Assembly: GCA_950097015.1 (NCBI GenBank)
Contig: CATNEN010000039.1
Span: 1,550,001-1,614,000 of the forward strand
DNA: 64,000 bases
From: Macrostomum hystrix
Lineage: Eukaryota > Platyhelminthes > Macrostomidae
Direction: 5' to 3'
The translations under genes and the position numbers were made by a program. Below, piece by piece: positions 48,224 through 60,200 of this stretch. The notes under the pieces were generated by a model. That model saw nothing but the letters and a program-made list of their open reading frames with translations, searched no databases and was not told where the DNA came from. Within the stretch, counting starts at the first letter, position 1; every line of letters starts with the position of its first letter.

Positions 48224-49875
48224 CCATAGACTATGGTGGAACTGCGAGTTTATTTTTCATATCAACGAGAAATCAGCTTCAATGGTTAAGCAATGAACAG
48301 TTTACAGTTTTTAGTTGTTTATAGTTGCAATTCTCAATGACGCAGATGTCTCTAACCATTCAAGTTGAAAGTGCAGCCAGAGAAATGACAATCCGTGAAG
48401 ATAGTTGAGACGTTCTGCCTACTAAGTGTAATGTTCTGGTTACTCACGTCCATCGTGCTTGACGATCCAGCGTTAGATGGCTGATCAGTCCTAACCAATT
48501 CTGTGTTCGTACGAGAATCACTTGATTGCAAAGCTTCCCCCACAGTCGTAGCCATGTCTCGCAGCGTGTGGTCACGTTTCCTCGATAGATACCGCCGAAC
48601 TGTCGACTCAGATTGATGTCCCGTGATATTCATGATGTCGGACAGAGTATAGCCAGCTTCGTGTAGATCAGCCGTCCTAGTTACTCGAATGCAATGGTTC
48701 GTATACTTTTTGCTGAGCTCACACAGGGTGCTTAATCGAGTCATGAACGATCCTAACCAATTGATCCCACGAACCTGCTTAGTTGAAAACTGCAGCTGTC
48801 CTTCTTTATTTGCCATCGGTCTTGGAAAAAACGAATTGTCCTTGGTTTCGTTGGGCAGGACTTGAAGGTAGGTCTTAATGAGTTCATACTGACCGCCATA
48901 GATTCTCGCTTGCTTTGGGTTGAAACCTTTGGCCTTGACTGGATTGGCACTCTGGTTCTTGGTTCTGAGGTTAGGTAGCTCGTAATACTTCTTGCCGTCG
49001 CCGTCTTCTTTTTCTACGAGTATGTCTCTCTGACGAAGGTGTTGGAGGTGCTCTTGACCGCGCTCTCCCAAGACATACAATAAAGTGTAAATCACTTCAT
49101 CCTGTAGTCGTTCTCCAGTCGAGCGATCAAAGTAACTGGACAACTTGGTTAGATCGGCGCGCTCTATCGGTTCGTAACGCTTCACGCTCCCGCCTTTAGA
49201 ATGAAAATCCCGCACCTTAACTCGAAGCATGCGATTGGCAGTAGCAAAGTTAGGATCATCGACGATGTTGAGTTCACGCTTGATAATGAAGTGAAAAAAT
49301 CGCTGGATGCCGGCCCGAATGCAGACCAAGCTAGATGGCGAGTACGACTCTCCATTCGGTTTAGAAAGCCGAAAGTAGTAGAACCGCAGGTGCTCGTTGA
49401 GGCTACTGGGCTCCATTGTTTTGAGACTTTCAACAGGATGACCCAAGTCACTCATGTAGCTGGCAAACGCTTTGCCATAAAGGAACATTTGCTCCTTGGT
49501 CGATCTTGGTAGAGAATCCACCTCGGCCTTGTCCATGACATCAGTAGCAACAGAAGCTCCATCCTCTTCACATTCCGGCAGATCGACACCAAGCAGTTCA
49601 TCGTCAGATCGTGAATGATCGGTAATGAAGTTAATAAAGTCCTCCAGCTGATTGTCATCTCGCGGTGATTGTCACTGCTCAGCTCCGCAATGAATGAGTA
49701 TTCGCTGGATGAAACGCCATCGAGACTATCAACCGGCAGATGAGACCAATTGATAAGATGCGTAGCGGTCATGTTTAAGGCAGGCAAGCGAAGACGGCTT
49801 AAAATGAAAAACTGAGAAGTCTACGCTGTAACTTCGAACATTTAAGACCAAAGTTTCTGACGAATTACCATAGAC
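48224..49875 (-). mobile_element. Crypton element, copy 1
   Basis: The recombinase gene is bracketed by the direct 9-mer ACCATAGAC (48223-48231 and 49867-49875). Cryptons move by a tyrosine recombinase and lack terminal inverted repeats, which fits: no inverted termini are seen. Limits are inferred from the direct repeat only. Confidence 0.5.
48352..49787 (-). CDS. Crypton tyrosine recombinase, copy 1 (one frameshift)
   Basis: Main frame of 394 codons, 48352-49536, open upstream to about 49660. There a frameshift separates a short N-terminal piece (INWSHLPVDSLDGVSSSEYS, to 49787). The catalytic set of the tyrosine recombinase family is present: Arg in LGERGQEHLQ, His-x-x-Arg in YTNHCIRVT, His in ITGHQSES, and the nucleophile Tyr in TVRRYLSRK. 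The TNHCxR and TGHxSES blocks are those of the Crypton/DUF3504 group, also found in domesticated vertebrate genes (ZMYM, QRICH1, KCTD1). It should cut and rejoin DNA at short homologous sites. The C-terminus (FTDCHFSGCTFNL) is shared with copy 2. Near-intact, so recent activity is plausible. Confidence 0.85.
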
Positions 49876-50194
49876 GGTATCTAAATTTAGTCATGCATTA
49901 TCAACCGTTTGATAATGGCTTCGCCACTCGTGACTTTGAGCATTATCAAAGCCTAAAACCATAGACACAACTAACCATTATCATATAGACTATCGTTTTT
50001 AATGCATTTTTTAATGAAGCTGCTAAGTCACGATAAATTGCCATAGATTATGAGCGAGAAATTCACAGTTTTTATTAATTTAAGCAACAAGAACTTTAAC
50101 AGTAAACAGATCGAGGATATAGCAAAGCAAACGAATACCAAAGTATTTAATTTTCGACAGTTAAGACTTATAAGTACGAGCTATATATTCTTTG

Positions 50195-51543
50195 TTAGAA
50201 GTTGAACGTGCACCCATCGAAGAGGCAGTTGGCAAACATCGGCTGTTGCACACTTCGCATGTCAACTTGAGCTTGCTGCATGACTGTTGCACTAGTGGTT
50301 GCACTCGTAGTCGCCTCGGTTGGTGGGGCCAAATTGTCACTAACAGCGGTAGCAACCTTCCTGGGGGTTCTGTCACGCTTGCGTGCGAGATAACGTCGAA
50401 CAGTGGACTCCGATCGTTGTCCCGTTACCGCCATTATCTCACCCATAGGCATTCCTTTGTCAAAAAGATCCGCAATACGCGTGACGCGTATGCAGTGATT
50501 CGTGTACTGCTTGGAGAGGTTGCACACACTACTAACGTGCTTCATGAATGCAGCCAACCAATTGACACCGCGCACTTGCGTAGCAGAGAAGCGAATTTGT
50601 CCTCCCGAATTGTTAGTCAGAGGGCGCGGAAAGAACGAGGACGAATGCTGCGGTAATAAACTCTGATAATGCAGGATCAACTCCCGCTGAGCGCCGTAGA
50701 TCCGACTCTGTTTGCGCTGATTTCCTTTGCATTTTGTTGGATCGCTACTCTGGTTTTTTGTCTTTAACAGCGGCAACACAAGATATGAATTCCCATCAGC
50801 GTCGACTTCTTCTTGAAGCGTGCCAAATTGCTATAGACTTGACAGGTGTTCTTGACCTCTCTCGCCCAGGACATACAGCAGCGTAAATAGTACTTCATCT
50901 TGCAACCGTTCAGCTGTAGAACGGTCAAAAAAGCACACATTTTCTGTAAATCACCTTCTTCTAATGGCTCGTGCTGATTGACAGTGCCTCCATCAGCATG
51001 AAAATGCCGCACCTTTACTCGCAGCATCCGGTTGGCAGTGTCGAACTCGTCACTAGAAATAATATTTGTTCGACGCTTCAGCACGAGAGTCAAGTACCTC
51101 TGCACTCCAGCACGAATGCAGACCAACGTAGCTCGCGAATAGCAACTGCCGTCAGATTTTTTTAGACAGAAGTAAAAGAACCTTAGAAATTCGGCCAAGC
51201 GACTGTCACTGATCACGCTCACATCCACAGCACCATGCTTCTTCAAAAACTCCACGAACATTTTGCCATACAGAAACATGTTTTCTCGTGTAGTTCTCGG
51301 CAGTTATTCCAGTTCGACAAAATCCATCGCACTGGGTAAATCAGATAGTTCTGGAAGCTCGACACTAGAAACCGCAGCGGCCTCATCAGCCATCTCGATT
51401 TTAGACAGGTAGTCGATAAAATCTCCAAGAATTTCATCGGAACTGTGGTTCACGGCGCTCAGTTCACTCAGAAAATCTAGTTCAGTAGACGAGACGCCAT
51501 CTAAACTGTCGACCGGTAGATTTTTCCAGTTGATAAGAGGCAT
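50195..51543 (-). pseudogene. Crypton tyrosine recombinase, copy 2 (degenerate)
   Basis: Paralogue of copy 1, same strand, about 1.9 kb away. Shared blocks: INWKNLPVDSLDGVSS, NMFLYGKMFVEF, LEEGDLQK, LGERGQEHL, YTNHCIRVTR, VTGQRSESTVRRYLARKRDR and FANCLFDGCTFNF. A TAA at 51304-51306 interrupts the N-terminal part, a frameshift lies near 50940, and a second stop lies near 50838. The catalytic His in TGH is replaced by Gln (TGQ), a further loss. Confidence 0.85.
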
Positions 51544-51823
51544 TTATAATTCGATTTCTCTCGCTTCTTGCTTCTAGTTCTTAACTTCCTAACAGACTTC
51601 ATGGTCGAGCTTTTCTTTTAGAGAACTGTATTCTAAAAATTGTCTATGGTCCGATTAGTCGCGGGGCTCTGCCCCCACACCCCCGCAAGGGAGCTGCGCT
51701 CCCTTTTAAACAGTCTATTTACAAGAGAAAAACTGTGTATCAGAAAACAGAGTATGGGATGGGATATACAAAGCAAGCTTTGTAATGGCAACCAGAGACG
51801 ATCAGTTAACAGGCTATTTCAGT

Positions 51824-52888
51824 TTAGTTGAAAGGTACCTCCTGGATGCATTGTGGGAAGCTCGGGTTGCAGTGAATTTCCCACCTGGCTACCTTCATTG
51901 GCGTCACAACTTGCAAAGAGTCTCGGCCCACTCGCTTCAGCAGAAAAATGCGCCATTCCACGCAGGTGACTCCATCAGGTCGGCCACCAGCTTCTTCCTC
52001 CACCAGTGCGGGGTCAGCGAGCTGCAGCTTGATCGAAGTCTTCACTGCACTATGAGCCATCTCACACGCGTTGAGAAACGGCGAGTAAGCGGGCAGCAAC
52101 TAAATTTCAAACTGATGGCGGTGCTGCTCCGGCACTGTCACACCACGATGAAAGCTTGGACCATCGCAGACTATGACGACTCTGACGGTGCCGATTTCCG
52201 GGATGACTTGCTCCACGAGGTCATTGATGAATTGTTAAAACCTCTCCTTTGTCCTTTGTCTCCTCCTCTGAAAAACTCACTCTTCACCAACCCAAGTGCA
52301 GATGACACGGCCAGACAGATGGAAAGATTTTGGACCCCTCTGTGTTGGGCAACGCCGTCTCACTTGCTGACCCCGTCGCGACCTTCCCTGTGATCTGCGC
52401 GTCCAGAGGTTGTACCCCGTCTCGTCTATATAGATTACCACCGTATCCAGTTGCAGTCCCGCCATGAATAGCGCATACTCGCGTCGCTTCTCTATCACCG
52501 CGGGAGAGTTCGCGCTCAATCGAATGTCGCAGTTCTTAGTGGCAATCTTAAATGTATACAGGGCTCCATCCAGAGCTCTGGCTATTGTCTTAATGGAGAC
52601 CGGTGGCTTGTCTGGAAGCTGAGCAGCGAGATTAGTCTGCAATGCTTTCAGTGTCGCCATCGGATTTTCATTTAAGAGGCCGGTGAGCACTTGGCGCATC
52701 TCGTCGTCCAGCTTGCAAGAGCCAATCTTCCGGCCTCCGCGCCGAAGAGCATCAATCCGACCTGTAGCTTCAAAAGTGGCAATGATGTGGCGAGCGGTTT
52801 TCAATTTGATGCCAAGAATTGTAGCGGCTAGACCAATATCCTGTCCTTCCGTCCACGCGGAGATCAAGCGTCTTCTATCAACGCTCAA
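51824..52888 (-). pseudogene. IS630-like DDE transposase remnant
   Basis: N-terminal helix-turn-helix and linker (MSVDRRRLISAWTEGQDIGL), then the first Asp in VVIYIDETGYNLWTRR. The frame then breaks (stops near 52277 and about 52240). The second Asp is in VVIVCDGPSFH near 52160, and the final block is LLPAYSPFLNACEMAHSAVK (about 52030-52099). A member of the Tc1/mariner/IS630 superfamily but clearly distinct from the two Tc1-like copies. Both ends of the surrounding segment lie near GTCTATGG (51642) and a variant (52903). Confidence 0.75.
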
Positions 52889-52904
52889 ATGTTAACAAAA
52901 CTAT

Positions 52905-53232
52905 AGACAGAATAACATAGAACTTATATGTTGGCTGAGATTGCTCGTCCCAAGCTGGGATAGCATGGTCTTAAAATGCATGTCTATGGTAAAAATTAGC
53001 AGCTTCAGTAAAAAAACCACAGTGACAAGATGGGCTGGCTGAGTTTGAATGTCCATTCGCTGAGATAGCCTGACAAAAGCCATACCATGACCTTTTTGCC
53101 CGGCGGGCAAATACCAAGCTATACCGAGTATAGCTTGGGCAAAAGCGTCTATGGTGCAATAAAAATTAATAGCCATGCTTTAAGGGCGTTAATGAAAAAT
53201 CAGAGGGCGCCGTTAGGAATTCGACCATAGAC
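52905..53232. mobile_element. Hairpin-rich non-coding element
   Basis: Between ctatagac (52903) and ccatagac (53225). It contains direct repeats of gtctatggt...taaaaatta at 52982 and 53147, and small hairpins such as caagctatac/gtatagcttg near 53114-53137. No coding frame. Confidence 0.4.
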
Positions 53233-53712
53233 AACACGCGTAGTGTAACTATACTGTCGAACAAAAGTTCTTGTACGGTTGCTTCTGTTGCCTCTAGTAT
53301 CCATAACTTCCATCCGTTTCAAATGGAAATTAGTGCAAATGAAAGCTGGGAATCTCTGCAACATTTTCTGTTTCACCGTATTTTTTTTTCGGGAGTGGCT
53401 CGGAACAGCTTGCCGTTTAGCACAGACAGGTCGAATGAAAAAAGTGACAGAATGACATAGAGCAAGCAGTCTATGGCCAACTTGGCTGTCTAGGCCTTAT
53501 TTTTTCGTCACTAAATGTCTAGAAAACCACGTAATCGATCTTTTCCTTGTTGTCTCGCTATTAATTAAGTTAGAAATGCGCTGAAGAAATAGATAATCAG
53601 ATACATTATGAACAGAAGGTAAACAAAAATGTAACACGGGAATTCTGGCAAAATCATTCACATCAGGGAAAAGCAAGGGTAGCAGTTATGATATCAAAAT
53701 GAGCTGGATTCA

Positions 53713-54728
53713 TTAGTATCGTGTTGCTCTTCCCTGTGCAGCGATGACAGCCTCGCATCGAGATCGCATTGATCGAAGCACTCTGCGCACAAGGGGCTGC
53801 GGTATCGCTGCCCACTCCTCCGCAATAGCGGGAGTCAGTGCTGCAAAGTTCGTGATATTCCTGCGAGCAAGCCTTCTCCCCAGCTCATCCCACAGGTGAT
53901 CGATTGGATTCAAGTCCGGGCTGTTGGCTGGCCAATTCATATGGACGTATTGCTGTTGCTGCTCGTGAAGCTGCTGCACAACTGCACAGCGATGCGGGGT
54001 GGCGTTGTCATATTGCAGTATGAAGCCAGGACCCACGCTTGCTAGCCCAAATGGTAGAGCCACATTGCGCAGAAAGTCTGCGTAGCCATGACCAGTGAGT
54101 GTCCCATCAATGAACTCAATTGCGGACAAATGGTTCCAGGAGGCAGCTGCCCAGGAACCACCGCTTCCACCACGTCTTGTTACCCATTGCACCGCGTCCT
54201 GTTGTGCATATCTCGAATTCTTCTCTCGGCGAACGCGCACCCGACCATCATTCCACTGAACCGAGAATCGACTCTCGTCCGTGAACACGACTAGACGCCA
54301 GTGCTGCAGAGCTGACCAATGACGGTGGTGGAGAGCCCATTGGAGTCTTGCAGCTCGATGCGCAGCAGTCAGTTTGGGAAACTTAAGGGTTCTGTAGCTC
54401 TTCAGCCCTGCTGCCTTCAGGCGTCGAGAAATGGTCATCTGCGATGTCGTGACGTGCAGCGTTTCGTGCAGCTCTCGCTGTAGCTCTCACAAATGGCTGA
54501 TCGATCGCCACGGCAGCAACAAACTGATCGCACTCTGCTTCCATTGAACGTGGACGGCCTGACCATTTGGTCATTGGTGACAGAATTCGTTGCCGCAAAT
54601 TTGGTCGCATAGTGCTGAACAGTAGATTTTGGCACGACGAGATGGTTTGCAATCCTGCCAAGCGACCAGCCTGCGTCCTCTCGAAGCGAAACGATTCTCC
54701 AACGAATTTCTTGGGTCACAACAGGCAT
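53713..54728 (-). pseudogene. Second Tc1-like transposase, DD35D, frameshifted
   Basis: The N-terminus (MPVVTQEIRWRIVSLREDAG, from 54728) and a middle piece are in different frames. The C-terminal 241 codons (53713-54438) are intact. First Asp VVFTDESRF, second Asp FILQYDNATPHR, third acidic block NSPDLNPIDHLWDELGRRLA. The usual Glu of NPIE is Asp, and an insertion in a Gln run makes the spacing 35 rather than 34. I found no clear inverted termini. Confidence 0.85.
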
Positions 54729-54739
54729 GTCTCTCAGAA

Positions 54740-56039
54740 TTAGGGTAAGTTAAGTCATGGTACTCCATGAAAAACACTAGTGAGCCTAATTAAACTGATT
54801 CTGGTACACATCAGAAACTGCAAGACAGTGGATCTCATGAGGTCAGATGGCTTAGATCACTCAGATATCTCAGTTCGATCACAGATGGATTGAAAAATGT
54901 TTTATTCTTTTCGATGATATCGAATTGTTTATTATATCGAATCGAATATAAGTATTAATATTAATTTCAACTCGTCCTTTTGAGTTTCTCGGGTGTTGAC
55001 TAAATTATTTTGACTAAATAATTTCACTTCAGCGTGAGAGGAACGTGCCACATCACGCCGATGGCTCGGCGTGCCATTATGTAACAATGGCTCGCATTCG
55101 ATTTGAGTCTATTTCTCAGTAAAGAATTATTTTTAGGTACTTAGGAAGTTACTATTAATTAATATGTCATTAGTATTGATAAGAGCTCTGTCTCTATCCG
55201 ACCGCGTCGCTGAAATGTTCCATGAGCGATATTTTTGCGGTTTACATTGTAGCACTTATATATTTTACACTAGAGACTATCGGCATGTTGTTTTGTTGCT
55301 TTCATGCGTAAAGTAAACTAAGTAGCTTCTTTATCGTACTCTTAGTACAAAGAGGCAAATAATACTACTGTAAGTAGAAAAAAAATCTTTAAAAAAATTG
55401 GTAACTGGCATTTACATTTAGCTACCTGGATTTCGTCCCAGTGAATTTGCATTAGTAAATGATTGAGAGAGAATAAAATGAGGAATAAAATGAGAGAGAA
55501 TATCAAATGCACACTCAGCACTGTGTCACAATGGGTTAAATAATCTAAGACAAACAGAAAAAGCACAGTCAAAGGCTTGGTTCGAGAAGCAGCGCGCCTG
55601 CTTTGAAGTCAGAAGGCGTTGTTAAGCATTAAGCTGGTTCGCGCACTGTTAGTGCTGTCAAATCTGTATGTGAGCTCACAGTTTGTGAACTGGGGTTCTC
55701 AGTGTTAAATAATTAATTTGTAAGTGACATTAGATTCACACCGAGCACGCCACTTCAAAGGTTTCGGGCTAATTCATGTAACTAGCCATGGTAACTAGCT
55801 TGGGAATTGAACAGCAGAAAAAGTGCTACATCACATTGGTCACAAAATCGGAGCTGTTTTTTAACGGGTCAGGTGAGGGTGCCCCATCAAGGCATTATTG
55901 CTTACGATGATAAAACAATTATGCAACAGTTTGCAGCGAACAGCGCAAATCAATAATTAAGAGTACATAAAATTGCGTAAAAAGGAAAATGTTTCGAAGA
56001 AAGGAGTTAGAGTGCACAGGACAGGGGACAAAACACGAG
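54740..56039. other. AT-rich spacer between island and SUEL gene
   Basis: No exon or array recognised; includes the 3' flank of the minus-strand SUEL gene. Confidence 0.45.
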
Positions 56040-57219
56040 CTATCGCACGTAGGACACTCCCCTGGGGGTGTACACAATGGTCTCCTCTTCCCTGACGCCT
56101 TCCAACTGCCTGGAAGTCGCCGCTGCTGCTGCCACCGGCTTCGGCGACGGGCAGGAGTTGGGCTGGTAAAAGTACAAATCGCTGAACTGGCTGAAGCGGA
56201 CAGTGGCGACTCCGCTGCCGCCACCGCTGCTGGCGCTGGCATATCCACTGCCAGCGTCCACAGAAGACACGGAGCCCAGAGGCGTGGCCGTGTTTGTTGC
56301 GGGTGTTTGCTGTTGCTGCTGATGAATATGCAAGTGCGAACCACCGAGAGAAGCCAAGCCGTTGGGGGGGCACCTGTTAAAGAGGTGGCATTAGCTTATT
56401 AAATAAAAAAATTATTAAAATTGAGCAGCAACTAAAGCGACTGTAGATCAATAAATAAGAGTAGAGGCCTGTCATCGAGGACTAGGGTTGCATGCCAACA
56501 GCACATATTGACAGACAAAATAATTTATGAGACGCTCACCGAGTCGCGAGCTGCTGCTGCTGCAACGGTGCCAATGGTGGCATCAGAGGCAGAGGCGGTG
56601 ACGGCAGCAGGTAGCAGCCGCCCAGACTCAGCTCAGTCGTACCGGCGAGCAACAATTCCTCGTCGGGCAGCTGAGGGGGTGGCGGCGGTGGCACCGGAGA
56701 CCCTGCGTCGACCGCAGCTGGGTGGCGCGATACACCTGCGCAGTCGATATCATCAATGTTGTCGTTCTCAGTGTCAAAGTCACGACAGACAATATCATCT
56801 GGTGGTGGCAGCTGGAGATGAAGTAGCTGCTGCTGCTGACGATGTTGCAGCTCTCTGCGTTGACGCTGTTGTTGTCGACGGTTGCGACGAGTTCCCCTCA
56901 GGCGAAGGACCACAATGAAGGCGATGCAGGTGGCAAGGAGTAGAAGGCCGACAACGGAGGCGGCTGCGGAGATCAGTATGATGTCCTCCTCTGGAATCGG
57001 AGGGGATAGTTGCGATGTGTTCTACTTTTAGTAACACAAGAGACATCTGCAAAGTGACAGTACTATAAATTCAAGCCAAGACTCAGAATGGAAACGATTG
57101 GCAATGCTGCCGATGCGGGTACGATGATTCCGCACCGCAGCTTTCCCTCTGCTTGCTACCAACTGGTCGAACTTTCACTCAGCCGGGAACGAGTGTTGCT
57201 TGTCCCAGCAGCTCACAGG

Positions 57220-57284
<65 letters not shown>

Positions 57285-60200
57285 GGGCTATTAGCCACTA
57301 GGTCGGCGCTGGGTGGAATTAAAAATTTACTAGCCTCCTTGGAACAGTGCTGAGAAGACAAATGGAGGAAAATGGAACAGAGTGGCAGGTGGTGGGTTGA
57401 AACAACACCACTTTTAGCGATCCTCTCCTTTCAGCTGCTTGTGTCCGATCGGGAGTAGAATTGGGAACAAACAGGAGCTCTCCTATCCCCTGTGGAGCGG
57501 GGAAAACTGGGACATTGTAGCCGGGGTCAGACCTACTGCATATTTAATTGAACAATACGGAATTACGATGCGCAGTCGGGGAGACAAAGGAAGACGCGGT
57601 GAGCTGAGAGCTCTGGCCGAGAGCACTGAAGAGGTCACGATTCCATTAAAATTCTAAATTTAGACTGCCGCTCGGCTGACCTACCCGTTGGGTTTTATAT
57701 CGCCTGGTCCTCCGTGGTTCAAGGCTCTTCTGAAATCGGGGATAACACTGGTCACTAATAGTGGGCAACGCTTTGAAAGTGACCAGTCAATTCATGCGAA
57801 CACCTGCTGGAGAGCTCAGAACCCCAGACCTCATGCTGACCGTCAGTCCTACTGACATAAGGAGTTAAACCACGCGATGAAGGAACTCAAAGAGCCTAAT
57901 GTGGAGTGTAAGGAGACAGCCAGGGGACTGGAGCCCAGTATTCAGTCGATCATCAGAAAGGCAAGTTAAACTCGGAAAAAAACTCAGCACAGAGTGCCCT
58001 CTGAGCGCCAGCTCGAGTTCAGTGAGCTGTAAGACGCGATTTCACTCGCGCCCAGCTAGTTCCTACTCTCTGCCCTATCATCTGGACCCTTCCACCCACC
58101 CGCCTGCCCATCCGACTGTTTCCTGGAAAATAGCGGCGAACAATCAGCTGCAAATTGTGTGCGCAGAACCGGACACGAGTGCTCTGCGGGTTAGGACAGG
58201 GTGCTGATGGACTTCATCTCTTTGCAAATCTTCAAGAAGAAAAGCTTTTTGGACTTTTCCTTTGCAGTCGATCGTTTTTGGGATGCTTTTCAATGGTGCG
58301 AATCTCCACGGCTCTACTGCCAAATTTGAAATCCCAAAACATTTCTAGACTGCTAATCAACTTCGCAGACTTCTCCCATCGATAAAATATCCCCTAGCAA
58401 GCACAATCCCGATGCGCCGGTCCCGGCCTGCACCAAGGAACTCGAGTTCTTATCCCAAAGGGGATTAAAGACGTTACGGCGAGAACTGCAGATGCAGTGG
58501 CTGTGATTAACTTTGCTGATTATAATAAATAGATGCTCCATGACTGACTGCATGATTCTCGGGTTTGATTGGTGATTGATGATGACCTTGAACTGGAATC
58601 GATTGCTCAACATCTGAACTGAAGGGATCCAAAGTGAAATCGATAGTGATGTTCAGCTTGCTAAATGAAATTTGTTGTGACAATTTGTGTTGACAATCGG
58701 AAAATGTTGGCAGAATAATGAAACTCTAGCTATGATATTATTTATTTTATTTTTAATAAGAATAGAAAATGGTTCAATTTTAATCCTCAAAGTTCCAGTC
58801 CTCACAATGCCCCTCCCTCTCCATCTCTCTCTAGTTGAATTGTCGCCTGATCTACTTGGGCCAGGGCCGCTGCCTCACTGGCTGTCCTACCCGGCCCAGT
58901 CTCTGTTCAAAGTGCGCCGCTCTGACATCTCCAATCCGCAATTGGCCATGACACTTCAATCTTTGCTCGGCTGCCTCTCAGCCTCCCAATTCTCCATCAT
59001 CCCAGCTCCAGCGTCGCTTTGTTCCTTTCTTTCTTTTTACGACAAAATCGGCCGCTTCTTGAAAGCGATTCTGGGCCCGGCAGCTGCATTGATAAGAGAG
59101 GTCAGGCTTTAAGAGGCCATTTTAAACCGTAGGCGACCGTGTATGGGACCCGGTGCGGAACGAAGTGTGTCAGTTCTTTGCGCGACTTCCGCTTCATGGA
59201 GCAAGCAAATTTCTGGCTCCAGGAAGCTAAGGAAAGCCAGGAGAGCGGTCTGCCAACTGTTGCTGTGACGCGTGGGTCAGGCCCTGTTGTAGCCGTGGGA
59301 ATGTCAAACGAATTCCAACTAGAAAATTTATCAATTCAAGTATTTGTCACACACTCATTGTGTCGGTGACATTGCTTAGTAATCATCGGGCCTGCAAGAA
59401 ATCCTACTGAAACTCACTCTCATCTCCTGCCTTGGTTCGCGGATGAGAAATCATACTGGAACTCACTCTCATCTCCTGCCTTGGTTCGCGGATGAGAAAT
59501 CATACTGGAACTCACTCTCATCTCCTGCCTTGGTTCGCGGATGAGAAATCATACTGGAACTCACTCTCATCTCCTGCCTTGGTTCGCGGATAAGAAATCA
59601 TACTGGAACTCACTCTCATCTCCTGCCTTGGGTCGCAGATTTCTGCCTCGTCGACCTGGCTCCTGCCGTCCGACTTCATCGCCTCCAGATGCAGCGGCAG
59701 CCGCGGCAGCAGACTGCTGCTGCCTGCCTCCGCTCTGATCGCTCTGCGTGGCGTCGGCGACGCCCCTGGTAGCCGAGGCCGCCCCGCCGGCGATCTCAGA
59801 GGCCTGTTGCTGAACCGGCCTCGTCCTGGCTGCACTGACTTCTTGGGGAGTGCTGACGTAGAGCTGTCTGGGAACTGTGGTTCCAGAGCAGATTTGAAGC
59901 CAATTCAGAATATTGGAGTTGGGAGCATCATAGAGGTTTGGTGGGACATTCCTGAGGTATTGGGGACAAGCTTGCGGGGTTTGAACCGCCTTGAAGGAGA
60001 ATCGGCGCAGGCCTGAGGGGTTTGGGGACAAGCCTGAGCGAGGGGTTTTGGGACAAGCCTGAGGGTTTGGGGACAAGCCTGAGGAGGTTGGGGATAAGCC
60101 TGAGGGGGTTGGGGATAAGCCTGAGTGAGGGGGTTGGGGATAAGCCTGAGCAAGGGTTTTGGGACAAGCCTGAGTGAGGGGGTTGGGGATAAGCCTGAGC

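Noticed and set aside
46683-51705. Bacterial contamination or horizontally transferred segment (GC palindromes, IS630-like and tyrosine recombinase genes)
   Set aside because: Crypton and Tc1/IS630 families are normal in animal genomes, the surroundings are AT-rich animal-like DNA, and no bacterial operon or ribosome-binding sites are present.
57179-57361. Poly-glutamine coding exon
   Set aside because: The CAG run lies in an intron; exons on both sides join in phase without it and no splice sites flank it.
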